This document shows positions 35,753 to 47,928 of a DNA stretch of 64,000 nucleotides, in pieces (position 1 is the stretch's first letter; each line of letters opens with the position of its first letter). Origin of the DNA: Rhodococcus spongiicola (GTDB lineage: Bacteria; Actinomycetota; Actinomycetes; Mycobacteriales; Mycobacteriaceae); the NCBI RefSeq assembly GCF_004011835.1, contig NZ_RKLN01000002.1, positions 41,369 to 105,368 of the forward strand. The letters are read 5' to 3'. The notes beneath the pieces are model-generated. The model had not been told where the DNA came from and ran no database searches. It saw only the letters and a program-made list of their open reading frames with translations. The translations under genes were made by a program, and so were the position numbers.

Positions 35753-36745
35753 CTAACCGCGCCCGTTCTCACCCGAATCGAGGCGCACACCCGCGACCAG
35801 CCCGTAGTGGTCGGAACCGACGACGTGTACGCGCTCGAGTGAGATGGCCCGAGCACCCTTTGTGAGGACGTGGTCGATCCCCACAACCGCCGGATAGCGC
35901 CTGTCGGCCGGATACGTGGGCAGGACGCCGGCGCCCGTCTGATCCGCTGCATCGACGTACCCGCTGCGCCGCAGTTCGCGGAACTTGCGGTGCGCGTACG
36001 TGGCATTGAAGTCGCCACTGACGATCACGTTCTCGTGCACTGCAGTCGAATCCATCTCGTCCCGCAATCGCTCGAAGTCCGCGGTCCAGTCGGCCGCCGG
36101 TGCAATGAATGCGGGCATGGGATGCACGTTGTACAGCACGACGGGCTCTTCGAGCCCGGCATCAACGTCTACGACCAGATTCGTCAGCGCCATCCCGTCG
36201 ACCCTCCGCCCGTTCTCCAGCGGCAACCTGCTGTAGATTCCGGCTCCGCCTGCTCCCGTCACATCAGGTTCCAGGAACGTGTGCGGCAGAACGTCTTCGA
36301 GTCCGGCCGCTCGCAGTGCGTCCACCGAAGGCTCGGTCAACTCCTGGATGGTGAGCACGTCGACGTGCCGATCACGCACCGACTGCACCAGAGCCACCGG
36401 GTCGGCAGATCCCACCATGATGTTCGACTGCATCACGCGGATCGACGGACCCTGCGGGTCGGTATCGCCCCCTGCTGCTCCTGCGACCCACAACGGGCCG
36501 AATGCCCACGCGCCCAGCGCGAGGATAAGGCTCGAAATCCCTAGCAGTGTCCACTGCCGGGCCGCGGCAGTGACGAATGCACCGACTATGGTCACTACCA
36601 AGAGCAGGGGAGCGAACGAGGCCGCCGCGATGATCACGTTGTTCGAGGCGGCCGAACGGAACACGGCGAGCGCGACCATTCCCGACGCGATCCCGGTACC
36701 ACCGGCGACTACCGCTGCCCGGCGAACCGCGATCGAGCCTGCCAT
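35753..36745 (-). CDS. Membrane-anchored endonuclease/exonuclease/phosphatase protein
   Basis: The protein has 330 residues. Three hydrophobic helices fill the first 90 residues. The catalytic EEP domain follows: MQSNIMVG with the first metal Asn, TIQELTEPS with the Glu, YNVHPMP, VSGDFNATYAHR with the Asp/Asn pair, and GIDHVL plus GSDHYGLVA with the terminal His. The fold covers nucleases, sphingomyelinases and lipid phosphatases, so substrate is open. ATG 36745 follows GGGGGGTTCCG. Confidence 0.87.
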   Translation of the reverse strand: MAGSIAVRRAAVVAGGTGIASGMVALAVFRSAASNNVIIAAASFAPLLLVVTIVGAFVTAAARQWTLLGISSLILALGAWAFGPLWVAGAAGGDTDPQGPSIRVMQSNIMVGSADPVALVQSVRDRHVDVLTIQELTEPSVDALRAAGLEDVLPHTFLEPDVTGAGGAGIYSRLPLENGRRVDGMALTNLVVDVDAGLEEPVVLYNVHPMPAFIAPAADWTADFERLRDEMDSTAVHENVIVSGDFNATYAHRKFRELRRSGYVDAADQTGAGVLPTYPADRRYPAVVGIDHVLTKGARAISLERVHVVGSDHYGLVAGVRLDSGENGRG

Positions 36746-36956
36746 CGGAACCCCCCACACGTCGGCGATCAGACGTTGCAGCCTATCCGTCCCGCCCGGT
36801 CTCGGAGCCCGGCCTCGCGTTTCCTGCCGAAATCCCCCCGGGAACCACCACAGTCACCGAGAACTGTTAGCCTTTGCCCTCGCCCCTACCCGGCCGGTTC
36901 TGTTTTGATTATTGGACCCTGATTATTGGACCCGACTCGACAATGCAGGGGAAAGA

Positions 36957-37319
36957 ATGAGGAAGACCACCGCCGATCGGCTTGAATCTTGGCTAGTTGC
37001 GCTCGTGACCGCGGCCTTCGCATTCGTGATCATCGGCGATTTGGCGGAGCATGATTGGTGGACCGCGGGATTACTTACTGTCTCGGGAATCGTCCTCTTA
37101 ACAATCTACCGAAGCGACCGCTCGCGATCGCGCCGAGGGGGAGATTCAAATGAACAACCGGATGGGACGGCCATACCCGCTTCCGCGATAGAAACTGCTG
37201 TAGCTACCACGAACAGCGAGGTAGCGGCCGTGAAGGCCGTCCGAGAGAAGTTCCCAAACCTAGGACTCAAAGATGCACTGATGCTTGTGCGAGCTAGCTC
37301 GCGACAGTTCAGGGAATAG
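36957..37319 (+). CDS. Small membrane protein with L7/L12-like C-terminus
   Basis: The protein has 120 residues. Two membrane helices (WLVALVTAAFAFVIIGDLA; AGLLTVSGIVLLTIY) are followed by a basic loop and a C-terminal segment AVKAVREKFPNLGLKDALML that resembles the C-terminal domain of ribosomal protein L7/L12 (A-x-K-x-V-R-...-GLGLKEAK). Such domains appear in actinobacterial membrane proteins and may bind translation GTPases, but here that is speculative. ATG 36957 follows AGGGGAAAG. The codon usage is less GC-rich than its neighbours, as in the next gene. Confidence 0.65.
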   Translation: MRKTTADRLESWLVALVTAAFAFVIIGDLAEHDWWTAGLLTVSGIVLLTIYRSDRSRSRRGGDSNEQPDGTAIPASAIETAVATTNSEVAAVKAVREKFPNLGLKDALMLVRASSRQFRE

Positions 37320-37346
37320 CCAGATCCCGAATATGGCTCGAGTCGT

Positions 37347-37652
37347 TCACCGCGGGATCAGCCCCGTTAACAGCCATACACCCACTGCCGTCAGAACAAA
37401 ATTCGCGATCAGAACGGCGGCTGGCACGCCTGTGTCGCGAGTCTTACGCGAAGTCTTCTCCATTATTCCGGAGCTTACAATTCCAACGGATCCGGCAAAC
37501 ATGACAACAGCCCCATCCACACCCTTGTCGTATCCGAACAAGGCGCTGACAAGGAGTGCTGTACCGGCAAAAGCGGCTACACCGCACATTCCCATGAATA
37601 CGTTGTGGAACGTCTGGTAGTGCTTCGGGTTCAAGCTGGAGGTGAACATCAT
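37347..37652 (-). CDS. Small membrane protein, unknown
   Basis: This 101-residue leftward protein has three hydrophobic helices (FMGMCGVAAFAGTALLVSAL; GAVVMFAGSVGIVSSGI; AAVLIANFVLTAVGVWLL). It converges with the L7/L12-like gene, and both have lower GC than the surroundings, suggesting recent arrival as a pair upstream of groES. A GGGAAG ribosome site precedes the double ATG. No family recognised. Confidence 0.65.
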   Translation of the reverse strand: MMFTSSLNPKHYQTFHNVFMGMCGVAAFAGTALLVSALFGYDKGVDGAVVMFAGSVGIVSSGIMEKTSRKTRDTGVPAAVLIANFVLTAVGVWLLTGLIPR

Positions 37653-37816
37653 CTACTTCCCGTGCTGAAGTGCCATCATCTGTATTGCAGGGAACAGCTT
37701 TTCGCGGCAGCAGGATACCGCGCTGTCGGTTGGTTCGGGAGGAATGTCAACAGACCGAGTGCACTGCCTGCGGTCCGAGTGCCGTGGGCTCGGTCGGGCG
37801 GCGCCGCCCTTGAGTG

Positions 37817-37843
37817 CTGGCACTCTCGTGTATAGAGTGCTAG
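37817..37843. promoter_or_regulatory. CIRCE operator for HrcA before groES
   Basis: CTGGCACTC (37817-37825), 9 nt, GAGTGCTAG (37835-37843). The CIRCE consensus is TTAGCACTC-N9-GAGTGCTAA, so this differs only at the outer bases and one inner base. It lies about 130 nt before groES, indicating heat-shock repression by HrcA. Confidence 0.85.
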
Positions 37844-37970
37844 TCGACGCTGAGCGAGCCCCGGCACCCGCGACGACGGGGCTCGTGAGGAGTCACCGTG
37901 GTGACTGAACTGATCGTGGTCCGAGGAACCGCCTCGGACCCAACGAACCCCTGAAAGTGGAGGGCCCATC

Positions 37971-38273
37971 GTGGCGAGCGTGAACATCAAGCCGCTCGAG
38001 GACAAGATCCTCGTCCAGGCCAACGAGGCCGAGACGACGACTGCCTCCGGCCTGGTCATCCCCGACACGGCGAAGGAGAAGCCCCAGGAGGGCACCGTCG
38101 TCGCCGTTGGCCCCGGCCGCTGGGACGAGGACGGCGAGAAGCGCATTCCGCTGGACGTCCAGGAAGGCGACACCGTCATCTACAGCAAGTACGGCGGAAC
38201 CGAGATCAAGTACGCCGGCGAGGAGTACTTGATCCTGTCGGCTCGCGACGTGCTGGCTGTCGTCGCCAAGTAA
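37971..38273 (+). CDS. groS: Co-chaperonin GroES
   Basis: This 100-residue GroES has [11 protein letters not shown], the mobile loop [29 protein letters not shown] and [16 protein letters not shown]. It caps the chaperonin ring. GTG 37971 follows GTGGAGGG. It is controlled by the upstream CIRCE element and is followed by groEL1 after 117 nt. Confidence 0.97.
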   Translation: MASVNIKPLEDKILVQANEAETTTASGLVIPDTAKEKPQEGTVVAVGPGRWDEDGEKRIPLDVQEGDTVIYSKYGGTEIKYAGEEYLILSARDVLAVVAK

Positions 38274-40004
<1,731 letters not shown>

Positions 40005-40020
40005 CCTCGGCAACAGCTGA

Positions 40021-40063
40021 GTTGAAAGACCCCCGGACGAATTCGTCCGGGGGTCTTCAACTT
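40021..40063. terminator. Bidirectional terminator after groEL1
   Basis: AAGACCCCCGGACG and CGTCCGGGGGTCTT form a near-perfect 14-bp stem, flanked by GTTGA on the left and TCAAC on the right, and by A- and T-rich ends. It serves groEL1 and the converging rskA. Confidence 0.85.
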
Positions 40064-40068
40064 TCGGG

Positions 40069-40773
40069 TCAGATGAGGGGAAGAGACGCGAACATGTCGC
40101 CCGTCGGCTGCGTCGACCCCCCGGACGGCTCCACGGTGAAGCCGAGCTGCGTCGCACCGTCGATGTTCTCGAGCACTGCGGTCGTAGTGGGCGCGACCTG
40201 TCCGGGACTCATCGTTCCCGCCGGGGTCTGCTGGTCTCCGCGCACCAGCCACATTTGATACACCGTGTCCGGCCTGGGCGGAGTGACGCCGTTCATCACG
40301 AGCATCGCGGCGTTCGCTTCCCTGGAATACATCGCGGTCGCGGTGCCACCGCCCGGGATCTCCGCGGACGACGACTGCATGTCGGGGGCATCGAGGATTT
40401 GCGCGGCGACCGGCATCGTCGGCGGTGTCTGCGTGAACTCGCTTCCGATCACGATGCCCCCCACAAGCAGCGCTGCGGCAGCCGCCGCCGAGGCAATCGC
40501 CATCCGCCAACGCCGTTTGTTGGCTCGGCGTTTCGAGACCTCGTCGCCGGACACCCGACGTAGCAGGTCGTGGCGCAGCGATGCCGGTGGCGTGGCAGCG
40601 ACGAGTGAACTGGCGGCCGCCATCGTCTCGTGAGCCAACCGCACCGCGGTGTCGAACTCGGCTCGGGTGGTCTCGTCGGCACCGGCGAGGCGTGCCTCCA
40701 GCTTGCTCCGGTCATCGTCATCGAGGGCATGGAGGGCCAGGAGGTGCGCCCACTCGATCAGGTCGTCGTCCAT
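40069..40773 (-). CDS. rskA: Anti-sigma-K factor
   Basis: The protein has 234 residues. The N-terminal 90 residues form the anti-sigma part (EWAHLLALHALDDDDRSKLE), then one membrane helix (MAIASAAAAAALLVGGIVIG), then an outer RskA domain with MLVMNGVTPPRPDTVYQMW and LGFTVEPSGGSTQPTG. It holds SigK until proteolysis on the outer side. It directly follows sigK with a one-base gap, the conserved pair. Confidence 0.93.
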   Translation of the reverse strand: MDDDLIEWAHLLALHALDDDDRSKLEARLAGADETTRAEFDTAVRLAHETMAAASSLVAATPPASLRHDLLRRVSGDEVSKRRANKRRWRMAIASAAAAAALLVGGIVIGSEFTQTPPTMPVAAQILDAPDMQSSSAEIPGGGTATAMYSREANAAMLVMNGVTPPRPDTVYQMWLVRGDQQTPAGTMSPGQVAPTTTAVLENIDGATQLGFTVEPSGGSTQPTGDMFASLPLI

Positions 40774-40774
40774 C

Positions 40775-41398
40775 TCACCTCACCCCCAGACATCCTCGGA
40801 GTCTTACCAATCCGTCCCTGATCCGGGACTTCACGGTCGGTACTGCGACTCCGAGTTCCGCTGCTACCTCGCGGTACGTGCGACCGCCGTAGTACGCGAG
40901 GGTCACCGACTGCCTCTGGATGTCGGTCAGCGTCTGCATGCAGTCGAGAACGGCCTCGCGCTCCGCCCGCCGCGAGACTTCTTCCGTGACCTCGTCGAAC
41001 TCGTCGGTCCGGTTGGTGGTCTCGTAGACGAACTCGCGATCGGTGTGCGACTGCTCCGACCGGACCCGGTCCACGGCCCGTCGGTGCGCGAGCATCATCA
41101 GCCATGACAGCGGCGAACCGCGTCGCGGATCGAACGTGGCGGCGGACTTCCACACCTGGATGTAGACCTCCTGCGCCGTCTCCTCGGTGTATCCCGGATC
41201 GCGAAGGATCCGCAGGATCAAGCCGTAGACGCGGGAACCGGTGCGGTCGTAGAAGTCGGCGAACGCTTCGGTATCGGCGGAAGCGATGCGCTGCAGCAAC
41301 ATCCTCAGATCCGCCGCCTCGTCGGCGCGCACATCGACGAGGCGGCGATTGTCTGCCGGGCAGGCATCATCGCCGCCGGCGGATCCGGCCGCGTTCAC
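40775..41398 (-). CDS. sigK: ECF sigma factor SigK
   Basis: The protein has 207 residues. Region 2 carries FADFYDRTGSRVYGLILRIL and YTEETAQEVYIQVWKSAATF, region 4 QRQSVTLAYYGGRTYREVAA and VPTVKSRIRDGLVRLR. GTG 41398 with GAGGACAC upstream is chosen; the longer frame to 41497 overlaps the promoter region. Pairing with rskA and a downstream-regulated mpt83-like gene matches the mycobacterial SigK regulon, though in M. tuberculosis this locus lies elsewhere. Confidence 0.92.
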   Translation of the reverse strand: MNAAGSAGGDDACPADNRRLVDVRADEAADLRMLLQRIASADTEAFADFYDRTGSRVYGLILRILRDPGYTEETAQEVYIQVWKSAATFDPRRGSPLSWLMMLAHRRAVDRVRSEQSHTDREFVYETTNRTDEFDEVTEEVSRRAEREAVLDCMQTLTDIQRQSVTLAYYGGRTYREVAAELGVAVPTVKSRIRDGLVRLRGCLGVR

Positions 41399-41527
41399 GT
41401 GTCCTCGTTCGAAGGCATCGAGGATCACCGTAGCGTCCGCGGGCCGGATCTTCCGGGATTGGTGCGTCCTTCGGGTCGCCCCGGCGTTCGAGTGCACCGG
41501 TCCAAGCCTCGAATCCAGCTCGGCATC

Positions 41528-42178
41528 CTAGCTCGGCATCAGGACCGAATCGATGAGGTACACAGTGGCGTTCGCTGTCTGCACGCCACCGCACACGACA
41601 CCGGCCTCGTCCACCTTCAGGTTGTCTCCCGACCCGGTGACCGTCACGTCCGAGCCCTCGACGGTGGTGTGCGTCCCGTCGACCTGGTCCGGTGCAAGCT
41701 GTCCGGGGACCACGTGGTACGTGAGGATGTCGGTCAGCAGGGCATCATCGGTCTTCAACTGCTCGATAGTCGCGGGATCGACCTTCGCGAACGCTTCGTC
41801 GGTCGGTGCGAAGACCGTGAACTGGTCTCCGTTGAGCGTGTCGACCAGATTCACGTCCGGATTGAGCTCCCCGGAAACAGCGGCAGTCAGAGTCGTAAGC
41901 ATCGGATTGTTCGAGGCTGCGACCGCGACGGGATCCTGAGCCATGCCGGCCACGGAGCCGGGGCCCTCGGGAACCATCTCGGCGTAATCGGCACAACCCG
42001 GCCCAACCAGATTCGCGGCCGGTGCGGCCGTGCCGTTCATTGGGCTCTCCATCGTCGTCGTCGGACTCGGGGCTGTCGTCGTCCCATCCGAGTCGTCGTC
42101 GGTCGCGCAAGCACTCAGAACGAGCAGCGCGGCCGAGGCTGTGGCGGCGACGGCGAAAGTGCGGGTCTTCGTGATCAT
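41528..42178 (-). CDS. Fasciclin-domain lipoprotein, MPT83-like
   Basis: The protein has 216 residues. A lipoprotein signal ([16 protein letters not shown]) and a Thr/Pro linker lead to one fasciclin domain: [59 protein letters not shown]70 and MPT83 of M. tuberculosis have the same plan and are SigK targets. It lies just upstream of sigK on the same strand with its own possible SigK promoter at 42237-42264. Confidence 0.9.
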   Translation of the reverse strand: MITKTRTFAVAATASAALLVLSACATDDDSDGTTTAPSPTTTMESPMNGTAAPAANLVGPGCADYAEMVPEGPGSVAGMAQDPVAVAASNNPMLTTLTAAVSGELNPDVNLVDTLNGDQFTVFAPTDEAFAKVDPATIEQLKTDDALLTDILTYHVVPGQLAPDQVDGTHTTVEGSDVTVTGSGDNLKVDEAGVVCGGVQTANATVYLIDSVLMPS

Positions 42179-42236
42179 GGGTCTGCCCTCCCGGCAGTTG
42201 CTCCGAGCAGTATCGATTGAAACTGTCGATAGGGAC

Positions 42237-42264
42237 TTCGGAGCGAGCGGCAGCCCGGATGGGT
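42237..42264 (-). promoter_or_regulatory. Possible SigK promoter of the mpt83-like gene
   Basis: On the minus strand CCATCC (42264-42259) is followed by 16 nt and CGAAGT (42242-42237). SigK promoters of mpt70/mpt83 have, as I remember, CCATCC in the -35 place and a CGAAT-like -10. It lies 60-85 nt before ATG 42178. Confidence 0.45.
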
Positions 42265-42355
42265 GGCGTTGTGTGAAAAGTTCGCAAGCGATCCGAACGC
42301 GTCCTGGCGGTTGATGGCCCCGCGCGCGACGACAACCGGTGGGCGGCGGAGGGAT

Positions 42356-42646
42356 TCAGGCGATTCGGCGGCGGATCTGCCGGGCGAGCGTCCCTCGCTC
42401 CGACTCTGACAACCCACCCCAGATCCCGTACGGCTCGCACACCGACAGGGCGTGGCTTCGGCACTGGTTGAGAACGGGGCAGCGCCGGCACGTCTCCTTG
42501 GCCCGGCTTTCCCGCTGTGCTCGGGCGCGGCCACGTTCGCCGTCCGGATGGAAGAAGATCGAGGAATCCATACCGCGACACAGCCCGCGCATCTGCCAGT
42601 CCCAGACGTCGGCATTCGGGCCGGGAAGACGATTCGGAACAGGCAT
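42356..42646 (-). CDS. whiB3: WhiB3-type iron-sulfur redox regulator
   Basis: The protein has 96 residues. NRLPGPNADVWDWQMRGLCR, GMDSSIFFHPDGERGRA and CRRCPVLNQC give the four cluster Cys (one, then C-x2-C-x5-C), and EPYGIWGGLSESER is the WhiB turn that contacts SigA. It closely follows the M. tuberculosis WhiB3 sequence I recall. WhiB3 binds a 4Fe-4S cluster and controls redox and lipid metabolism. ATG 42646 follows AGAGGAGT, so the longer frame is not needed. Confidence 0.95.
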   Translation of the reverse strand: MPVPNRLPGPNADVWDWQMRGLCRGMDSSIFFHPDGERGRARAQRESRAKETCRRCPVLNQCRSHALSVCEPYGIWGGLSESERGTLARQIRRRIA

Positions 42647-43126
42647 CAGGACTCCTCTGTCAGCAGGCTCGCGATGATGCTGCAAGCAGCCCGTCACCCC
42701 CCGGGATGACGGGACCAATGAAAATGGCCACGCACACGTAACCGTAATGGGCGGTACGAAATCGCGTCAACACCCTCTGCCAGTGGCGATTCCGATAATT
42801 TCGGAGCGAAGAGTTAACGGGATGTTCATTTATGTCATTTACCCCAAGGCGCCGGATCGCTTGAGTCCGTGCAGGTAGAGCAGGCAAGTAGCTGAGCGAT
42901 CCACTGGAGTGATTTCGTCGCCCGGCCTGCCGAAGAGTGCGGTTTGGTTATTCCCGTTAACCCCGCTGGCACAAATTCTTAAACTCGAGAGTGGGCCGAA
43001 GGGTGGTGGCGCATTCGTGGGTCGGATGCGTGTTCGGCAGCGCCGGTCGGGGCCGCGGTGTCCGATTTGTTGGGTGTGATCCGGCATCGGGTCGGGTCGG
43101 GCAGTCCGTAATGGGATACTCGTCGG
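42647..43126. other. Intergenic region of whiB3 and the next gene
   Basis: No credible gene in this 480-bp divergent region. It includes an imperfect inverted repeat CCCGTCACCCCCCGGGATGACGGG at 42690-42713 in the whiB3 leader, AT-rich patches near 42795-42840 and 42945-42990 suited to promoters, but no site that I can assign to a known regulator. Confidence 0.4.
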
Positions 43127-43930
43127 ATGCTTCGCGACGTTGCGTTCGGCCCGGATCCGGGCCGATACCCGCTGCCGGTGCCCGGCGACGCCTGCGGACG
43201 TTGGCTCCGCGGCGTGGCGCTCGGCGGGCAGGGCCGCTACGCCCAGGCTCGCGCCGATCTCGAGATCGTGCGGCGCTCGACGGCTCAGCCGGCGGTCTTG
43301 TCGCTGGCGGCGAGCACTCGGGCGTCGCTTCTCAGGCAACTGGGATCCCATGCGCGTGCCTCCAAGTACGACGGTGAGGCTCTCGCCCTGGTCGGGGTGA
43401 GTCGCTCGCGTGATCCCCGGGATGTGCCCCTGCTCGACGAGGCACGATGCGACGCGCTGACCGGGCTCGCGGCAGATGCTCTCGGCTGCGGTCGACTCGC
43501 CCTGGGGCGGCGATTGCTGGCGCGTTGCCGGGACTATCTGGACGAGGTCGAGGATCCGGACACTCTCTGGCGCCAGCACGTGCGCCTGGACTGGGTGACG
43601 GCGGAGATCGCGCTCGCGGCGGGTGACTTCGAGACCGCGACGACACACTCGGCGGCCGCCGTCGCGCGTTCCGCGGACTCCCCGTCGGTTCGTCACCGCA
43701 TCAAGTCGGCCCTGCTGTTCGCGGCGGCCGCTACCGGATCGCCGGAATCCGATCGCGCTCTGCAGGCGGCCGAGCAGGTGCTCGCCGACAGCGGTACGTA
43801 CGGACTGGTGCCGCTGCGGTGGGCGGCAGCGATGCTCTTGAACGGTGTACGGCCGAACGCCGCCGCGCGGGCCGTACGAGACGACTGTGCAGCCGTGTTG
43901 GCTCGTCGGGGTGGGAGGTTCGCGACATGA
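43127..43930 (+). CDS. TPR-like helical protein beside sigD, unknown
   Basis: This 267-residue all-helical protein has Ala-rich helical pairs suggestive of tetratricopeptide repeats (GQGRYAQARADLEIVRR; LSLAASTRASLLRQLGSHAR; WVTAEIALAAGDFETATTH). It occupies the place of the conserved mycobacterial gene between whiB3 and sigD (Rv3415c by memory). No enzyme motif. It precedes sigD by 130 nt on the same strand and may share its transcript. Confidence 0.8.
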   Translation: MLRDVAFGPDPGRYPLPVPGDACGRWLRGVALGGQGRYAQARADLEIVRRSTAQPAVLSLAASTRASLLRQLGSHARASKYDGEALALVGVSRSRDPRDVPLLDEARCDALTGLAADALGCGRLALGRRLLARCRDYLDEVEDPDTLWRQHVRLDWVTAEIALAAGDFETATTHSAAAVARSADSPSVRHRIKSALLFAAAATGSPESDRALQAAEQVLADSGTYGLVPLRWAAAMLLNGVRPNAAARAVRDDCAAVLARRGGRFAT

Positions 43931-44059
43931 CCGCTGAATTTTCGGACGGGGCGTCGTCTCGCCGGATTGTGTCGTTAGTCTTACAGACGTTCCGCCACGC
44001 GGCGGAAGCACACCCGGTTGGGGGGACGTGCCACTGTAACGCCAGGATTCGCTCTGACG

Positions 44060-44638
44060 ATGTCTAACACGGGTGAGGAGTTGAACTCCATCGTCCCTGC
44101 CGCCGCGCAGGGTGACCGGAATGCTCTGGCCCAGGTCCTACAGAGTATTCGACCTATGGTCGTGCGGTATTGCCGAGCGAGGGTAGGTGCCTCGGAACGG
44201 GGGAGCTTGTCCGCGGACGACGTGGCACAGGAGGTGCTCCTGGCTGTGATGACCTCGCTTCCGCGCTACAAGGATCAAGGCCGCCCGTTCATGGCTTTCG
44301 TGTACGGGATCGCCGCGCACAAGGTTGCGGACGCACACCGCAACTCGGCGCGTAACAAATCCGATCCCGTTTCAGAAGTACCAGATGTCGTTTCCTCCGA
44401 GGATGGTCCCGAAGCCCGGGCACTGAGTTCGGAGACGGGCCGACAGGTGAACGCGTTGCTGGAAAAGCTTCCGGAGAAGCACCGCGAGATCCTCGTCCTC
44501 CGGCTCGTCGTCGGGCTGTCGGCGGAGGAGACGGCAGCAGCGGTGGGAAGCACCGCTGGTGCGGTGAGGGTGGCTCAGCACCGAGCCATCACCAAGTTGA
44601 AGAAGGAAGTGACGAGAGCGGGTGAGAGACATGGCTAG
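44060..44638 (+). CDS. sigD: ECF sigma factor SigD
   Basis: The protein has 192 residues. Region 2: MVVRYCRARVGASERG, LSADDVAQEVLLAVMTSLPR, FVYGIAAHKVADAHR. Region 4: LPEKHREILVLRLVVGLSAE and GSTAGAVRVAQHRAITKLK. It matches actinobacterial SigD, a stationary-phase ECF factor. ATG 44060 is chosen. Its stop lies inside the first codons of rsdA, so sigma and anti-sigma are coupled. Confidence 0.94.
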   Translation: MSNTGEELNSIVPAAAQGDRNALAQVLQSIRPMVVRYCRARVGASERGSLSADDVAQEVLLAVMTSLPRYKDQGRPFMAFVYGIAAHKVADAHRNSARNKSDPVSEVPDVVSSEDGPEARALSSETGRQVNALLEKLPEKHREILVLRLVVGLSAEETAAAVGSTAGAVRVAQHRAITKLKKEVTRAGERHG

Positions 44639-45629
44639 GGGACACAATGGCGAGCCTGGCGATCCCCACGCTGATCTCGCCGGGAACAACGGTCCCGTCG
44701 ACGTGTCGGCTGTGCGCCACGACGACGCTCTGATCGACGCGATCGCGAACGGGAATCCCGCCGCGACCGAGAGTCCCGAGGAGCACCAGGTCGCCGCGTT
44801 GCTTGCGAACTGGCGCACCGAGATCGTCGCGCAGCCCCTGCCGGCCGAGCCGGATCTCGACGAGATCGTCGAGCGTGTCAACCATGAACTCGAGGCCCGG
44901 GAATCGCTTGCGACCCGTACCCGCTCGGGCCGCCGTCACCTTCGGCTGCTCCGTCCGATAGCGGCAGCGGCGGCGGTCGTTGCCATCGCCATGGGTGGCA
45001 TGACGATCTTCTCGTACAACGCCGAGCCGGGCGATCCGTTGTGGGGTGTCAAACAGGTCGTCTTCACCGAACGGGCCGAATCGACCGTCGCCAAGATCGA
45101 CACCACCTCCAATCTGGAGGAGGCCGAGCAACTCATCAAGACCGGCGACACCGATGGCGCCAAGGCCAAGCTCGACTCGGCCGCGGAACGGGCGAACGGG
45201 GTGCACGAGGCTGGAACACGGAGCGAGCTGAACGGATGGCGCGAACGGCTCCTCACCGAGTTGCAGAGGGCCACGACCACGCCGGCGGCGCCCAGCGGGA
45301 CCCCGTCGCCGTCGCCGTCGCCGGTCGACCAGTCGTCGAGCACGGCCCCGACACCGACCGGTCCGTCGGGCACGAGCAGTCCGCAGAGCACGCCGAACCC
45401 GCCACCGCCGGTGACGCCGAGTTCGGGCGTACCCGAGCCCTCGGTGACGCAAACGCCGTCGCCCACTCCGTCATCGGACACGGCCGTGCCCAGCACCCCG
45501 TCTCCGACCCCGGACACGCCGACGTCAACGGCAATGTCGACGACAGTGTCGACGGGGACCTCGGACGAGACGCCGGACACGGGGGTTTCCACCGGTTCGC
45601 TGGGTGACGCTCCCACGCCGACCGGCTGA
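44631..45629 (+). CDS. rsdA: Anti-sigma-D factor
   Basis: The protein has 332 residues. The N-terminal 100 residues contain the sigma-binding part (DDALIDAIANGN; ALLANWRTEIVAQPLP). One membrane helix follows (LRPIAAAAAVVAIAMGGMTI), then a helical outer segment (AEPGDPLWGVKQVVFTERAE) and a long Pro/Ser/Thr tail (about 120 residues). It matches RsdA, whose proteolysis frees SigD. It overlaps sigD by eight nt. Confidence 0.93.
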   Translation: MARGHNGEPGDPHADLAGNNGPVDVSAVRHDDALIDAIANGNPAATESPEEHQVAALLANWRTEIVAQPLPAEPDLDEIVERVNHELEARESLATRTRSGRRHLRLLRPIAAAAAVVAIAMGGMTIFSYNAEPGDPLWGVKQVVFTERAESTVAKIDTTSNLEEAEQLIKTGDTDGAKAKLDSAAERANGVHEAGTRSELNGWRERLLTELQRATTTPAAPSGTPSPSPSPVDQSSSTAPTPTGPSGTSSPQSTPNPPPPVTPSSGVPEPSVTQTPSPTPSSDTAVPSTPSPTPDTPTSTAMSTTVSTGTSDETPDTGVSTGSLGDAPTPTG

Positions 45630-45641
45630 TCGGAACTTGCA

Positions 45642-45675
45642 CAACGGCCCGGCAGGAGATCCTGCCGGGCCGTTG
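45642..45675. terminator. Terminator between rsdA and the converging gene
   Basis: CAACGGCCCGGCAGG (45642-45656) pairs perfectly with CCTGCCGGGCCGTTG (45661-45675) over AGAT, followed by TCGTTGCTTGTTCTG. This is a 15-bp stem with T-rich tail. Confidence 0.9.
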
Positions 45676-45732
45676 TCGTTGCTTGTTCTGTCGCCTGCTT
45701 GTTCAGCGCCGTTTGCTCTGCGGTGACTGGCC

Positions 45733-46137
45733 TCAGCGCTCGAGACCGTCGCGTTGCACTGCGTCGTTCACCGAGGCGTCCGCGTATCCGCGGCAGTAGT
45801 CCCACGTGACGTAGGCGTCAGGCGACGGGTCATATGCCGGTTCGTGGGGGCGGACCGTGCCGTCGACCAGTAGCTGGAGCAGATTCGCGCGCAGCATGTC
45901 CCAGTCGTGGTAGTGATCTTGCTGGCAGTCCTCACAGCACACGACCAGACCGCGGATTCCGCGGTGACTCAGTAGGCCCTCGTACACGGCCAAGTCCGCG
46001 AGATCCTCCTCCACGGCAAGGCGCTCATGAGGATCCAGCGGCTGGCCCGGCTCGATTGCGTCGAGCGCAGCGGACGGATCGGCGGGGTCGCCGGCGAAGG
46101 GGTCCGGCGGGAGACCGGGAGGCAATTGATCGCGCAC
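45733..46137 (-). CDS. DUF5319-type protein
   Basis: This 134-residue acidic protein has a conserved-looking core: PHERLAVEEDLADLAVYEGL, VVCCEDCQQDHYHDWDMLRA with a CC-x2-C cluster and His residues, and VTWDYCRGYADASVNDAV. It occupies the place of the mycobacterial gene between rsdA and guaB2 (Rv3412, DUF5319, by memory). The Cys/His cluster could bind metal. Function unknown. GTG start at 46137. Confidence 0.8.
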   Translation of the reverse strand: MRDQLPPGLPPDPFAGDPADPSAALDAIEPGQPLDPHERLAVEEDLADLAVYEGLLSHRGIRGLVVCCEDCQQDHYHDWDMLRANLLQLLVDGTVRPHEPAYDPSPDAYVTWDYCRGYADASVNDAVQRDGLER

Positions 46138-46314
46138 GACACCACGGTACGCAGGTCAGCCCCGTCTGCGCTAGCTGATAGCGCCCGGTGAGTCGCGGGG
46201 AGAGCGCGCGTGTGTGCTCCTGAGTGAGCCGATACCATGGTCTCCGAAGGTCTGTACGCGAGAACTCTCACACAAGGGATTTTGCTGGCAGTTCCTTCTT
46301 CTCTTTTCGATTGA

Positions 46315-47860
<1,546 letters not shown>

Positions 47861-47862
<2 letters not shown>

Positions 47863-47910
47863 GCACACGACACAGCTAGAGCACACGACACAGCTAGAGC
47901 ACACAACACA
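47861..47910. repeat. 18-bp tandem repeat between guaB and guaB3
   Basis: GAGCACACGACACAGCTA occurs at 47861-47878 and 47879-47896, with a partial third copy GAGCACACAACACA at 47897-47910. The first copy overlaps the guaB stop codon. Confidence 0.8.
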
Positions 47911-47928
47911 ATCGAGAAAGGGGCGCGC

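Noticed and set aside
42839..44011. 390-codon minus-strand frame opposite the TPR-like gene
   Set aside because: Composition is random and Arg-rich, and the sense frame is a helical protein in the conserved position next to sigD.
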